Shown here: positions 1 through 7,632 of the stretch, one piece after another | Layout of the letters: each line of letters starts with the position of its first letter | How positions within the stretch are numbered: position 1 is the stretch's first letter | Source of the DNA: Candidatus Sigynarchaeota archaeon | GTDB taxonomy: Archaea; Asgardarchaeota; Lokiarchaeia; Sigynarchaeales; Sigynarchaeaceae | Direction: 5' to 3' | DNA length: 13,349 nucleotides | Assembly: GCA_030587525.1 (NCBI GenBank) | Contig: JAUQYW010000010.1 | Span: 1 to 13,349, forward strand | Translations under genes and position numbers: made by a program | The notes under the pieces: model-generated | Database searches by the model: none | What the model was told of the DNA's origin: nothing | What the model saw: only the letters and a program-made list of their open reading frames with translations

Positions 1-1199
1 GCCAGATCTTGATCCATGCCATCCATTCGCACGCGGGACTCGACCTCACGGGAGAGTATTACTGGCCTGGCGGGCTGGGTAATACAGTTCGCAGTATAAT
101 GTTCGGCATCGGCCGGAACGACAGGTTGATCGTGTGGATGGCATGCCAGATCGTGAAGATGGTAGGCCAATTGCTCCAAGACTTGCAACCCGCAAAGATC
201 GCGTGGGCAAAAACTGCGATTAAGGACCACGTCATCTACAACAGGCGGCATCACCTCGCAAAGCCATATCGAGCGGACCTGGGCGTGATCTGCTTCAAGC
301 ATGCCGAAACCAACGAGCTGTTCGGGGTCATCGTCAATTTCGGGGCCCATCCCACCATTCTACCAAACACGAATTACAAACTTTCCGCGGAGTGGCCAGG
401 ACGCCTCGTTGCAAGGATCGAGGCATTGTCTGGCATCAAGGCCGTGTTTTTCCAAGACGCTGCGGGGGATATCAGCCCGTCGTATTCCGAATTCCGTCGC
501 TTGTATAAAAGGATACGTCAAAAGTACGGGAAAAGAAAACGCATACATTTTCACGTCTCCGAAAAAATACGCGAGGAAGGGATAGAAAACTACGGCTGGA
601 AAATCGGCGAACCCGCCCTTGCTCTTGCGAAATCGATACCGGAAGATCAATATTTTGATCGCGTCGAAGTGAAGATTTTCGTGAGATCCGTCTGGTTCCC
701 TATCGAAGATTACCGGGAAAAATATGGTATCCGTCACCGGATTGAGAACCGTTTCTGGCATCTCAGCAAGAAATATTTCTTGCTCCCCCTCGTGTTTTCC
801 ATAACCGATGCTCACGAACCAAACTTTCCTGGCCTAGCCGTTAAGCATCGTGGATTGATAAATGTTCAATGTTATTCAAAATTGCAATATATTCGCATCA
901 AGGCTATCGATAGCAAAACAAATGAAACACGCACGTTCAACATCATCGGTATGCCTGGTGAACCGGTGCGGCATTACGGACGGAGCTTGCAGCGAAAAAC
1001 ACCAGAGGGCTTCGAGAATTCGTTCTTATTCGAAATGTGCAATGATTGGATGGCATACTTGTTTGATTTTAGCGAATACACGTATGGCGGTGGAGAACCG
1101 ATGGAATCCCTCGCCCCAGTGGCAGGCAAGTTTCTCAAGCAACATTTCATCCAGTTCATCGCCGACATCGAGGCCGGGCTCACGACCGGGAACACATAA
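1..1199 (+). CDS. Neutral/alkaline ceramidase-like hydrolase, first tandem copy (5' end outside window)
   Basis: The reading frame is already open at the first bases (codons from position 3). It aligns with the downstream paralogue starting at that protein's residue 92, so about 91 N-terminal residues lie outside the window; the TTG at 9 is not a real start. Family landmarks of the neutral ceramidase catalytic domain are visible: HAIHSHAG (codons 15-38), which keeps two zinc-site histidines; VNFGAHPT, which supplies the next histidine; AAGDISPS, with Ser at 474-476 in the position of the catalytic Ser of the ceramidase GDVSPN motif; GMPGEP with the glutamate ligand; and EYTYGGG with the tyrosine. 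Known members cleave the amide bond of ceramides to give a fatty acid and a sphingoid base. No C-terminal immunoglobulin-like domain follows. It is 56 bases upstream of its paralogue on the same strand. The family call is firm; ceramide as substrate is inference, because broad relatives act on unknown substrates. Confidence 0.87.
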   Translation, partial: QILIHAIHSHAGLDLTGEYYWPGGLGNTVRSIMFGIGRNDRLIVWMACQIVKMVGQLLQDLQPAKIAWAKTAIKDHVIYNRRHHLAKPYRADLGVICFKHAETNELFGVIVNFGAHPTILPNTNYKLSAEWPGRLVARIEALSGIKAVFFQDAAGDISPSYSEFRRLYKRIRQKYGKRKRIHFHVSEKIREEGIENYGWKIGEPALALAKSIPEDQYFDRVEVKIFVRSVWFPIEDYREKYGIRHRIENRFWHLSKKYFLLPLVFSITDAHEPNFPGLAVKHRGLINVQCYSKLQYIRIKAIDSKTNETRTFNIIGMPGEPVRHYGRSLQRKTPEGFENSFLFEMCNDWMAYLFDFSEYTYGGGEPMESLAPVAGKFLKQHFIQFIADIEAGLTTGNT

Positions 1200-1255
1200 T
1201 TGACATAAACCAAAGTTCATTCACGTTCACTACTGATAACCGAAGGGATTATGCA

Positions 1256-2725
1256 ATGAAGGTCGCGTTCGGAAAAATCGACATCACGCCGCCCGAGATT
1301 GCCCTTGGCGAGGCGGCGAAGATCGGCATGGCAGGTTACGGCCGCAATCATTATGCCCGTGGTGTGCTGGATCCGTTGATGGTGCATGGTGTCCTCATCG
1401 AGGACGTTATTCTTGGAAACGTGAAAAAGCGGCTGCTTTTCATCTCTATCGACACGCTCCTGGTCCCGCTCAGCGTAGCAGAATATATCAAGAAAAAGAT
1501 TCAAGAACGATATCGCATCGCTCCAAGCCAGGTCCTCGTCCACGCGACGCACACGCACTCGGCCCAAGAAATCAGCGGCATGTATCACTGGGTCGGCTAT
1601 GCACCTGCCATCATCTGGGGAATTATGTTCGGCCTCAATCGGAACGATAAATATATCACCTGGATGGCATACCGCATCCGGAAAATGGTTGGTGAGATGA
1701 TGCAAAATCTGGCCCCGTGCAAGGTCGCGTACACGAAAAAAACCGTGGAGGAAGACGTGATCATCAACCGCCGGCACCCAGAGCGCAGGTCCAAGTCCCC
1801 GCTCGGTATTATCGCGTTTAAGAACGCGGAAAACGACGAGTTGATAGGTATAATGGTCAACTTCACCATGCACTCGACCACGCTCGGCTCATCGAACGAC
1901 AAGTTATCTGCCGATTACCCTGGGCGCCTCGTCGCGCGCATCGAGGAACTCACCGATGGTCGCGTCATGGCCGCGTTCTTCGGCGGTGCTGGTGGCGACA
2001 TCAACCCGATCGCGACGTGCGGCACGGATTTCGACCATCTCACCAACAACCAGATCCTCGGCCAGAACGGGAAAAAAGAAGATATGGAGCGAATCGGCAA
2101 CTTTCTCGGGGAGCGTGCTTTACAAGTTGCGCAATCCATTCCGCAAGATGATTTTTATGACAGATTTGGATATGAAAGTTACGTGCGCACGATCTGGGTA
2201 CCGCTCAGGGATTTCAATCATTACTACGCGAGCTCGCCGATGAAGTCGGCGATCGTCAAGCTGCAGAACCGTGCCCTCTATTTTGCGAAGAAATACATCG
2301 CGCTCCAGGTCGTGCTGGCGATTGCCGGTAACGAGGACAAGGAACCCACGTTCCCCGCATTGGCGATCAAGCACCGCGGGCGATATATGAACTGTTATAG
2401 CAAGCTCATGTACTTGATGCTTCACTTCTCATCCAGCCAATCCGACAAGACCTTGGACGTGAGCATCATTGGCACGCCCGGCGAGCCGTTCGAGGACGTT
2501 GGCAAGTACCTGATTGACCGGTCGCTCACGTCGCCTGAAAACACGATCATATTTCAACATGCCAATGATTGGATGGCTTATTTTTTCGACCTGAATGAAT
2601 ACACTGATTCAGGAGGCATGGAATCCCTGGAAGGCACCACGCCTGTTGCAGGATATCACCTCAAGAAAGAATACGCTGCATTTCTCGAAGATATCAAGGC
2701 CGGTCTCTCGATAGGCCATTACTGA
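1256..2725 (+). CDS. Neutral/alkaline ceramidase-like hydrolase, second tandem copy
   Basis: This complete 489-residue protein is a paralogue of the preceding gene along its whole visible length. It opens with the family-typical FGKIDITPP and GYGRN. Predicted zinc-site residues are His99/His101 in HATHTHS, His206 in VNFTMHST, Glu410 in GTPGEP and Tyr449 in NEYT. At the position of the ceramidase nucleophile serine it has Asn250 (GGDINP), so it may use different chemistry, act on another substrate or be inactive. There is no signal peptide, unlike secreted bacterial and animal ceramidases, which suggests a cytoplasmic enzyme. The length matches the catalytic domain alone, without the C-terminal domain of classical ceramidases. 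The ATG at 1256 has a weak GAAGGG eight bases upstream. The acyl-CoA synthetase begins 18 bases after the stop, so the genes are probably co-transcribed. Confidence 0.88.
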   Translation: MKVAFGKIDITPPEIALGEAAKIGMAGYGRNHYARGVLDPLMVHGVLIEDVILGNVKKRLLFISIDTLLVPLSVAEYIKKKIQERYRIAPSQVLVHATHTHSAQEISGMYHWVGYAPAIIWGIMFGLNRNDKYITWMAYRIRKMVGEMMQNLAPCKVAYTKKTVEEDVIINRRHPERRSKSPLGIIAFKNAENDELIGIMVNFTMHSTTLGSSNDKLSADYPGRLVARIEELTDGRVMAAFFGGAGGDINPIATCGTDFDHLTNNQILGQNGKKEDMERIGNFLGERALQVAQSIPQDDFYDRFGYESYVRTIWVPLRDFNHYYASSPMKSAIVKLQNRALYFAKKYIALQVVLAIAGNEDKEPTFPALAIKHRGRYMNCYSKLMYLMLHFSSSQSDKTLDVSIIGTPGEPFEDVGKYLIDRSLTSPENTIIFQHANDWMAYFFDLNEYTDSGGMESLEGTTPVAGYHLKKEYAAFLEDIKAGLSIGHY

Positions 2726-2728
2726 TAC

Positions 2729-2733
2729 GGAGG
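2729..2733 (+). promoter_or_regulatory. Shine-Dalgarno site of the acyl-CoA synthetase
   Basis: GGAGG lies 10 bases before the ATG at 2744, directly after the TGA of the preceding gene. It is the strongest ribosome binding site in this operon and fixes the start of the synthetase. Confidence 0.8.
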
Positions 2734-2743
2734 AAAAAAGATC

Positions 2744-4495
2744 ATGTCCATCGAAGAATTCAATCAAATCCCGCATTATCTCAACGATTATGTGTCCAAG
2801 TATGCAAAGGAGCGGCCAAACGACTACGCGATCATCGACGCAGATGATGGCCGTTACATCACGTGGATGGAGTTCGAGACCACGGTCAACATGATTGCCT
2901 TGAAGCTGCTCGACATGGGCTATCAAAAGGGTGACATTGCCGTTTCCATGCTCCCGCTGCTGCCGGAACACATCTTCCTCGAGTACGCTTGCTTCAAGAT
3001 CGGCGTCATGTTCGCGCCGCTGGATTCGCGGCTCAAGGACGAGGAATTGATAAAGTCAGCCTTGCTCTTGAAATCGAAGGCTAAGATGTTCATCCACCTC
3101 GACAACACGGAGACCGAAGACCGCTACGGGAAAAAGGTTTACTACCCTTTCAAGGATTACGCAATTCAGATCCATAAAGCCATCCCTGAGATCAAGCATT
3201 TAATCCAAATATCCCCCATCGAAGACGCACCAAAGGGCTGGCTCAGCTTCCTCAACTTTATGAAGGATGCCCGGGAAAAGTATTATAAATACATGAAGGA
3301 CGGCACCCTCGACGCCCAGCTTGATCGCGTCCGCGCCGCCGCGGACAAGGTGAAGGAGGATGACCCGATCTTCATCATATTCACGACCGGTTCCACGGGC
3401 TTCCCGAAGCCGGCCATGCTCACAAATGTCGGTATCATTGCGCAAAACTTCTGCATGTGCAAGGGTACCGAGGTCACGGCCAACGATCGCATGCTCGTGA
3501 ACTTGCCGCCATCTCACGTCGGTTGCCAGACCGAGCAGCTCATGACCACGATATATGCAGGCGCCATCGCCGTGATCCTCCACGCTTTCTTCGCGGATAG
3601 GACCATGAAAGCCATCGAGGATTACAAGGTCACGATATTCGGCCAGATCCCCTCGCTGTTCGTCATGGAATGGCGGTTGCCCGACTATGCGCAATATGAC
3701 ATCAAGTCCTTGCGATACGCGGTCTACGGCGGCCAGAGCGTGTCCAGGAAGTTCCTCGACCGGCTATCGACCATGGCGCCGCACTATGGCACGGGCCTAG
3801 GCTTGACCGAAATATCTGGGCTCTGCTCGTACACGCGCATGGACTGGAAGATCGAGCAGATCGTGCAATCCGTCGGCTTTGATTATCCCATCACGCCGCT
3901 CTCAATACGAAAAGCGATGAGTCCCGACGGGACAGCAGCTGCCGAGCTCCCCGATGGTGAAATCGGCGAGATCTGTTACACCGGCCCGCAGGTCTTCAAG
4001 GGCTATTTCGGGAACGAGGAAGCCACGCGCAAGACCATCTCGAAGGAAGGCGTGCTCTACACGGGCGACCTTGGCTTCAAGGACCAGATGGGACTCCATC
4101 TCACGGGCCGCGCGAAGTTCGTGATCAAGCCCAAGGGGTACCAGGTCTACCCGCCTGAGATCGAGGCCCACATCGAAAAGCTGCCCGAAGTCTCGCTCAG
4201 CGCGGTCGTCGGCGCCAAGCACGAGATTTTTTCGGAAGGTGTCGTCGCGTTCGTGCAGCTCCGGAAAAGCAAGGATGGTAAGCCCGTGGATCAAGACGCG
4301 ATGCGCAAGAAAATCAACGAGCATTGCAAGTCCCTCACGAGTTACAAGCGCCCGAATCTCATCGTGTTCATGGACGAGATCCCGCTCAACCGGGTCGACA
4401 AGACCGATTACAAGCAGATCAACGCCGTCGTCGAGCAATACGTCGAGGAAGAGCGGAAAAAAGGCGGCTGGGATATGAAAAAATCGGCCGAGTAA
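2744..4495 (+). CDS. AMP-forming acyl-CoA synthetase / AMP-dependent ligase
   Basis: A 583-residue member of the ANL (adenylate-forming) superfamily. It activates a carboxylic acid, probably a fatty acid, with ATP and then transfers the acyl group to CoA. Visible core motifs are the phosphate-binding loop FTTGSTGFPKP (about residues 213-223), the adenine/substrate motif GTGLGLTE (349-356), YTGDLG (439-444), the hinge GRAKFVIKPKGYQVYPPEIE (455-474) and the C-terminal catalytic lysine Lys553 in PLNRVDK, where the usual Gly before Lys is Asp. There is no signal peptide, so it is cytoplasmic. Length is normal for medium- or long-chain acyl-CoA synthetases. It is the last gene of the run after two ceramidase-like genes, 18 bases downstream, which suggests it handles the acid they release. 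Chain length cannot be read from sequence; a CoA-independent role or an aryl substrate is possible. Confidence 0.95.
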   Translation: MSIEEFNQIPHYLNDYVSKYAKERPNDYAIIDADDGRYITWMEFETTVNMIALKLLDMGYQKGDIAVSMLPLLPEHIFLEYACFKIGVMFAPLDSRLKDEELIKSALLLKSKAKMFIHLDNTETEDRYGKKVYYPFKDYAIQIHKAIPEIKHLIQISPIEDAPKGWLSFLNFMKDAREKYYKYMKDGTLDAQLDRVRAAADKVKEDDPIFIIFTTGSTGFPKPAMLTNVGIIAQNFCMCKGTEVTANDRMLVNLPPSHVGCQTEQLMTTIYAGAIAVILHAFFADRTMKAIEDYKVTIFGQIPSLFVMEWRLPDYAQYDIKSLRYAVYGGQSVSRKFLDRLSTMAPHYGTGLGLTEISGLCSYTRMDWKIEQIVQSVGFDYPITPLSIRKAMSPDGTAAAELPDGEIGEICYTGPQVFKGYFGNEEATRKTISKEGVLYTGDLGFKDQMGLHLTGRAKFVIKPKGYQVYPPEIEAHIEKLPEVSLSAVVGAKHEIFSEGVVAFVQLRKSKDGKPVDQDAMRKKINEHCKSLTSYKRPNLIVFMDEIPLNRVDKTDYKQINAVVEQYVEEERKKGGWDMKKSAE

Positions 4496-4516
4496 CTGAA
4501 GTATGTTACCTATATA

Positions 4517-4530
4517 TATTTTTTGTTTAA
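4517..4530 (+). terminator. T-rich terminator of the ceramidase/acyl-CoA synthetase operon
   Basis: A run of six T, then G and three more T, starts about 20 bases after the synthetase stop in the short gap between convergent genes. There is no strong hairpin, as is usual for archaeal intrinsic termination. The 8-base palindrome GTTTAAAC overlaps the end. Confidence 0.6.
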
Positions 4531-4547
4531 ACTATGTATGAATTAAA

Positions 4548-5645
4548 TCAGGAAAGGATGCGGCTAATTATTCCCGTCGCGTTTACGAAAACTTCATTGT
4601 CGCCGCCCCACGTGGGTAACACGCTCGCGAACGCGTGCTCAAATTCCCGGCGGATCCGCCCGATCAAATAATCTAACGTATCGAGCTGCTCGTTCACGAC
4701 CATGATGACGGTGATGTATTCGCCCGGTTCAAAATAGATCTTCTTATTCTTGAAATCTATGACCTTGAGCTCCCCGGTATCGAGTGATTGATTCACGATA
4801 ATTCGCGACGCTTCCAGCACGCTCACCGTGATGGATGCTTGACCTGCACCAGTATCGGCCGCCTCCTTGCCGAAATCATACTCGTAGGCGAGGATGCCAC
4901 CCTTGTAAATCACATACAACGATTCGATCGCGTTTTTCCATTCAAGTTCCTTCCACGATGGGAGTTTCGAGGAGCACCATGCCACCATCGCCGCGCCGAG
5001 GATCTGTAACATGTCGGAAGCAATACGGATGCCAATACCTAGGAGTCGGGTCAAAATATCGGTCGCTCCCAGGATCCCGAGGATCAACATCGTGAATCCG
5101 ATCATCACGAACACGGACCAACGTTTGAGCACCCCGACGGATGATCGGTTGATCCGGTAGATGTATTTCACGACGAGCAAGAGGTTTGGAACCCAAAAGC
5201 TGATGGCAAAGTATTGCACGAGACTCCCGAGATCGATGACGAAGCCAATGCCCATCAGCACGATGAGCATCGCGAAGAGCACGCCGAACATCACGGTGAT
5301 GATGCGGTACCGGGCAACGAATGCGAGTTGCTCCACGTAATATATGAAGAAAAATCCACCCGTCGCGGCGCAGAAGTACCCGAACTGCAACAGATGGAGG
5401 CGCTCATCGATCGAAACCACGTAATAATCGGCGAGCCAATACCAAAAAGCCATACCTGCATAACCAAGGAACAATGAATACCAGGCGGAATGAATTCGGG
5501 TTCCTTTCATGGTATCCTTGAGCATAATGGATTTCTTTATGTTGATCAACGCCACGTTCAGCGTAACGAGGACGATGCAAAGATCGATGAACATCAAGGG
5601 CAACCGGAGTGGACCGGTGATTGGTATATCATCAGGAAATGCCAT
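4548..5645 (-). CDS. Seven-helix membrane protein with C-terminal longin/roadblock-like domain (downstream member of pair)
   Basis: 365 residues. Seven hydrophobic segments are visible at about residues 13-35, 52-76, 86-106, 113-136, 142-164, 174-194 and 203-223. They are followed by a soluble domain from about 240 to 345, at coordinates 4611-4928. That domain starts with a strand-turn-strand (LYVIYKGGILAYEYDF), then a helix, paired strands (ELKVIDF, KKIYFEPG, ITVIMVVN) and a long C-terminal helix ending at LPTWGG. This order resembles longin/roadblock domains, which bind or regulate small GTPases; the assignment is inferred from pattern, not from a clear family motif. An odd number of helices would put N and C termini on opposite faces. 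The ATG follows the stop of the upstream membrane gene after only three bases (TAA AAA ATG), so the two are surely co-translated. No catalytic motif, kinase or transporter signature was seen. Confidence 0.85.
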   Translation of the reverse strand: MAFPDDIPITGPLRLPLMFIDLCIVLVTLNVALINIKKSIMLKDTMKGTRIHSAWYSLFLGYAGMAFWYWLADYYVVSIDERLHLLQFGYFCAATGGFFFIYYVEQLAFVARYRIITVMFGVLFAMLIVLMGIGFVIDLGSLVQYFAISFWVPNLLLVVKYIYRINRSSVGVLKRWSVFVMIGFTMLILGILGATDILTRLLGIGIRIASDMLQILGAAMVAWCSSKLPSWKELEWKNAIESLYVIYKGGILAYEYDFGKEAADTGAGQASITVSVLEASRIIVNQSLDTGELKVIDFKNKKIYFEPGEYITVIMVVNEQLDTLDYLIGRIRREFEHAFASVLPTWGGDNEVFVNATGIISRILS

Positions 5646-5648
5646 TTT

Positions 5649-6800
5649 TTATTCGCCCTTGAACACTTGCGCAACGATATTCCGCGCTTTCACGTATTTT
5701 GATGGATCTAGCTCGTTGTTCTTGACGAGCACGCCAAATGTGATGAAGAACCAGTCTGCGAAATCCGATAACTTGGTCTTGATAACGGTTAGATTCTTTT
5801 TTGCTGCTGCTATGAAGAGCAAGTTTTTGCGCCGTGTAAACAAGAGTTTCAAGTTGCCCTTGTCCACGTATTCGAGATTTCCCTTCGATTTCATCACGTC
5901 GGAGATGAAATCATCGAGGCCAGTCAAGCTGCCGAGGAAAACACGGTCTTGCGACGTGCTCGATTTCATCACATCAGCGCTACTCGCATCCACGTTTTCA
6001 GGCATAGTTTCCTTGTACAACATCGTGTTGCTCGTCGTGTCGAGCACGTAGATCGACAAGACTTCCTTTTGCCAATACAAGTCTTCGATATAGGGTAACA
6101 TGTAGAAACTGACGAACAACATCGCCGTGCCCACCAGACTTAAGAAGACGGAGGCTGCAGCGAGGAAATCCATAGAAATACCTAAGACTGCCACGTCATG
6201 TTCAACTGGTAGTAAATGCATCGTGTCTCCCAAGCACATCAAACCGAGAGAAATCGCAATGGTTTTGTAATATCGTTTTATCGCTGCCTCGCAGCGCTTG
6301 AACAGGATCACGGACACCCCGAGAGGAATGAGCACGCCGGGTAGCATCATCGTCGTGCTGACGCTATTCGGAAGGATCTGGATCGCGTTGCCACTGAAGG
6401 TTTCAATCACGTGCACCGCGAGCACCATGCCGTACAAAATGATGAAGATAATCGAAAATAGGTTTACGCGCACGCTCTTCTTCTTACTGAACAATCGAAT
6501 CGTCCAGAAAAGCAGCATGGACTCGGTATCCACGGCGATCAAATTGATGCGATAGACGATCTCCTTGCCTATCATCGCGTCACCGAGCTCCAGCAAAAAA
6601 ACGAGCTCGATGGTATGGATGATGATGAATTCGCTGGAGCTTATGATGAAGACGCGTATCCACACCGCACTACTATCTGGATTGCTTCGTTTTTGCGCGA
6701 TAAAGACCAAGATAATTTGGAAACTCAAGATCACGAGCACGAACGAGTTTAACAACTGGATCTCTGAAATCACGGACATGCTGTCGATCTGCATCTGCAT
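5649..6800 (-). CDS. Seven-helix membrane protein with C-terminal longin/roadblock-like domain (upstream member of pair)
   Basis: 383 residues with the same plan as the next gene. Seven hydrophobic segments lie at about 12-35, 48-72, 83-103, 111-133, 147-167, 177-197 and 206-234. A soluble domain follows at about 245-355, coordinates 5736-6068. The linker and first strands match between the two proteins: LYWQKEVLSIYVLD here and LEWKNAIESLYVIY there. The domain continues with a helix (GLDDFISDVMKS), strands (LEYVD, LKLLFTR, NLLFIAAA) and a helix (IKTKLSDFADWFFITFG), again longin/roadblock-like by pattern. I read the two as diverged paralogues. An in-frame TAG lies seven to nine bases before the ATG at 6800, so the start is M1 or M3 (6794). 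GAGGAG at 6815-6820 is 14 bases upstream, a little far. It probably senses or signals at the membrane; the actual function is unknown. Confidence 0.85.
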   Translation of the reverse strand: MQMQIDSMSVISEIQLLNSFVLVILSFQIILVFIAQKRSNPDSSAVWIRVFIISSSEFIIIHTIELVFLLELGDAMIGKEIVYRINLIAVDTESMLLFWTIRLFSKKKSVRVNLFSIIFIILYGMVLAVHVIETFSGNAIQILPNSVSTTMMLPGVLIPLGVSVILFKRCEAAIKRYYKTIAISLGLMCLGDTMHLLPVEHDVAVLGISMDFLAAASVFLSLVGTAMLFVSFYMLPYIEDLYWQKEVLSIYVLDTTSNTMLYKETMPENVDASSADVMKSSTSQDRVFLGSLTGLDDFISDVMKSKGNLEYVDKGNLKLLFTRRKNLLFIAAAKKNLTVIKTKLSDFADWFFITFGVLVKNNELDPSKYVKARNIVAQVFKGE

Positions 6801-7001
6801 AGTGTTCTATCGAGCTCCTCAACAATCTGTTAGATCAAGGTATGAGAACCACCTTATTGAAGATTTACGAGTAAAACCTAATAGCAAAAAGAATCTGATG
6901 CGATGTAACACAATCACCTTCATTCGATCATAGCGTTGCAAGATTGGCATGATTAATTGAAGAAAGAAGATTGAAATTCAAGGTAAATTTCCTTTCACCG
7001 A
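6801..7001. other. Intergenic region upstream of the 7TM gene pair
   Basis: About 200 AT-rich bases between the small PH-like gene and the 7TM pair, all read leftward. On the minus strand it should hold the 3' end of the former and the promoter of the latter. T-rich pieces just after the small gene's stop (positions about 6960-6985) could end transcription. I found no convincing TATA box; the nearest AT-rich stretches are at about 6860-6895. A GAGGAG ribosome binding site sits at 6815-6820. Confidence 0.4.
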
Positions 7002-7367
7002 TCACGCGACGGCATTACAATGAACGGGCATGAATTCGGCCAAGTAACCGAGCAGCTCTTGTTGGAATGCCGAGAGCATATTAAACTCCTTTTTACTGGC
7101 CTCGAACAGCTCAATTTCCATTCCTGACATGAACTCGATCGACAGCAACTGCATACCCTCTTTTGGGGATTTCACGTGCAATGATAAAACGTCACGCAAG
7201 AAATATTCCTTCGCTTCAGTGTCCTTATCTCCTTGTACGCGGATAGTTTCGTTATTTTTATTGATGGCGAGGAGTTTCACTTTTAAGTTTTGGGATTTCT
7301 TGCGCCGGATGAACATTTGCTTCGGTGTCAGGGCTTCAATCTCGATGCCAGGGATGGTTTGTGCCAT
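7002..7367 (-). CDS. Small soluble protein, possible PH-like fold
   Basis: 121 residues, no signal peptide and no membrane helix. I do not recognise the family. After a basic segment (FIRRKKSQNLK) come predicted strands KVKLLAINK, ETIRVQG, EYFLRDVLSLHVKS and QLLSIEFMS, then MEIELFEAS and a C-terminal helix of about 20 residues from KKEFNMLSAFQQELLGYL. A curved sheet closed by one C-terminal helix is the plan of pleckstrin-homology-like domains, and the basic patch could bind acidic lipid heads or a protein partner. This is inference from pattern only. It lies on the same strand as the 7TM pair, 201 bases upstream of it, so it may be functionally linked but probably has its own promoter: the TATA-like element places the transcription start at or next to the ATG. 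Confidence 0.75.
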   Translation of the reverse strand: MAQTIPGIEIEALTPKQMFIRRKKSQNLKVKLLAINKNNETIRVQGDKDTEAKEYFLRDVLSLHVKSPKEGMQLLSIEFMSGMEIELFEASKKEFNMLSAFQQELLGYLAEFMPVHCNAVA

Positions 7368-7390
7368 GGGAATCGCATTTCACTTGATGA

Positions 7391-7398
7391 TAATATAA
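7391..7398 (-). promoter_or_regulatory. TATA box for the small PH-like gene, predicting a leaderless mRNA
   Basis: TTATATTA on the minus strand is centred about 27 bases before the ATG at 7367. Archaeal transcription usually starts 25-28 bases from the TATA centre, so the message would begin at or beside the ATG. No Shine-Dalgarno site is seen, in agreement. Being nearly symmetric, the box might also fire rightward toward the gene at 7633. Confidence 0.55.
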
Positions 7399-7632
7399 TG
7401 TCCGCTACCAGCATACATGAACCCGCCTTCACCAAACGGAGACAGTTGCCGGAAGGCGAGGAATTAACGGCGCATGACACCTGGGTTCACTTCCCGGCGA
7501 AATGGCTTTCCGAAACGCAGTATACACAGCATTCGAAGGATCCGTGGAATCGGTAGGCGCCTCGAGTTGGTTCTAAGCCTTCCGAATAGCTTTTTGTTGT
7601 TTCAGCGCGGACCGGGAGATCAAGTGACGATA
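7399..7632 (+). other. Divergent intergenic region
   Basis: This stretch separates the leftward small gene from the rightward membrane protein. The rightward frame stays open back to an ATG at 7474, but the encoded extension is Arg/Ser-rich and unlike the rest of the protein, so I read it as leader DNA. AGTATACAC at about 7516-7524 could be a TATA element. GGGAG at 7614-7618 is the likely ribosome binding site. I see no RNA gene here. Confidence 0.45.

Noticed and set aside
1251..1259. A two-codon frame (ATG CAA TGA) overlapping the start of the second ceramidase-like gene.
   Set aside because: Probably chance; no ribosome binding site distinguishes it from the main start.
6819..6950. A 43-codon open frame on the minus strand (MPILQRYDRM...) ahead of the 7TM pair, ending next to the GAGGAG site.
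   Set aside because: Short, with no ribosome binding site or recognisable features, and AT-rich intergenic DNA easily gives such frames by chance.
7481..7497. A tRNA T-arm look-alike: CTGGG, TTCACTT loop, CCCGG.
   Set aside because: The loop lacks the conserved A after the purine in TTCRA, and no matching acceptor, D-arm or anticodon arm is found at the right distance.
7474..7632. Extension of the barrel-like membrane protein upstream to an ATG at 7474.
   Set aside because: The extra 53 residues are Arg/Ser-rich and low in structure, and a ribosome binding site with GTG and ATG starts lies further down at 7614-7635.
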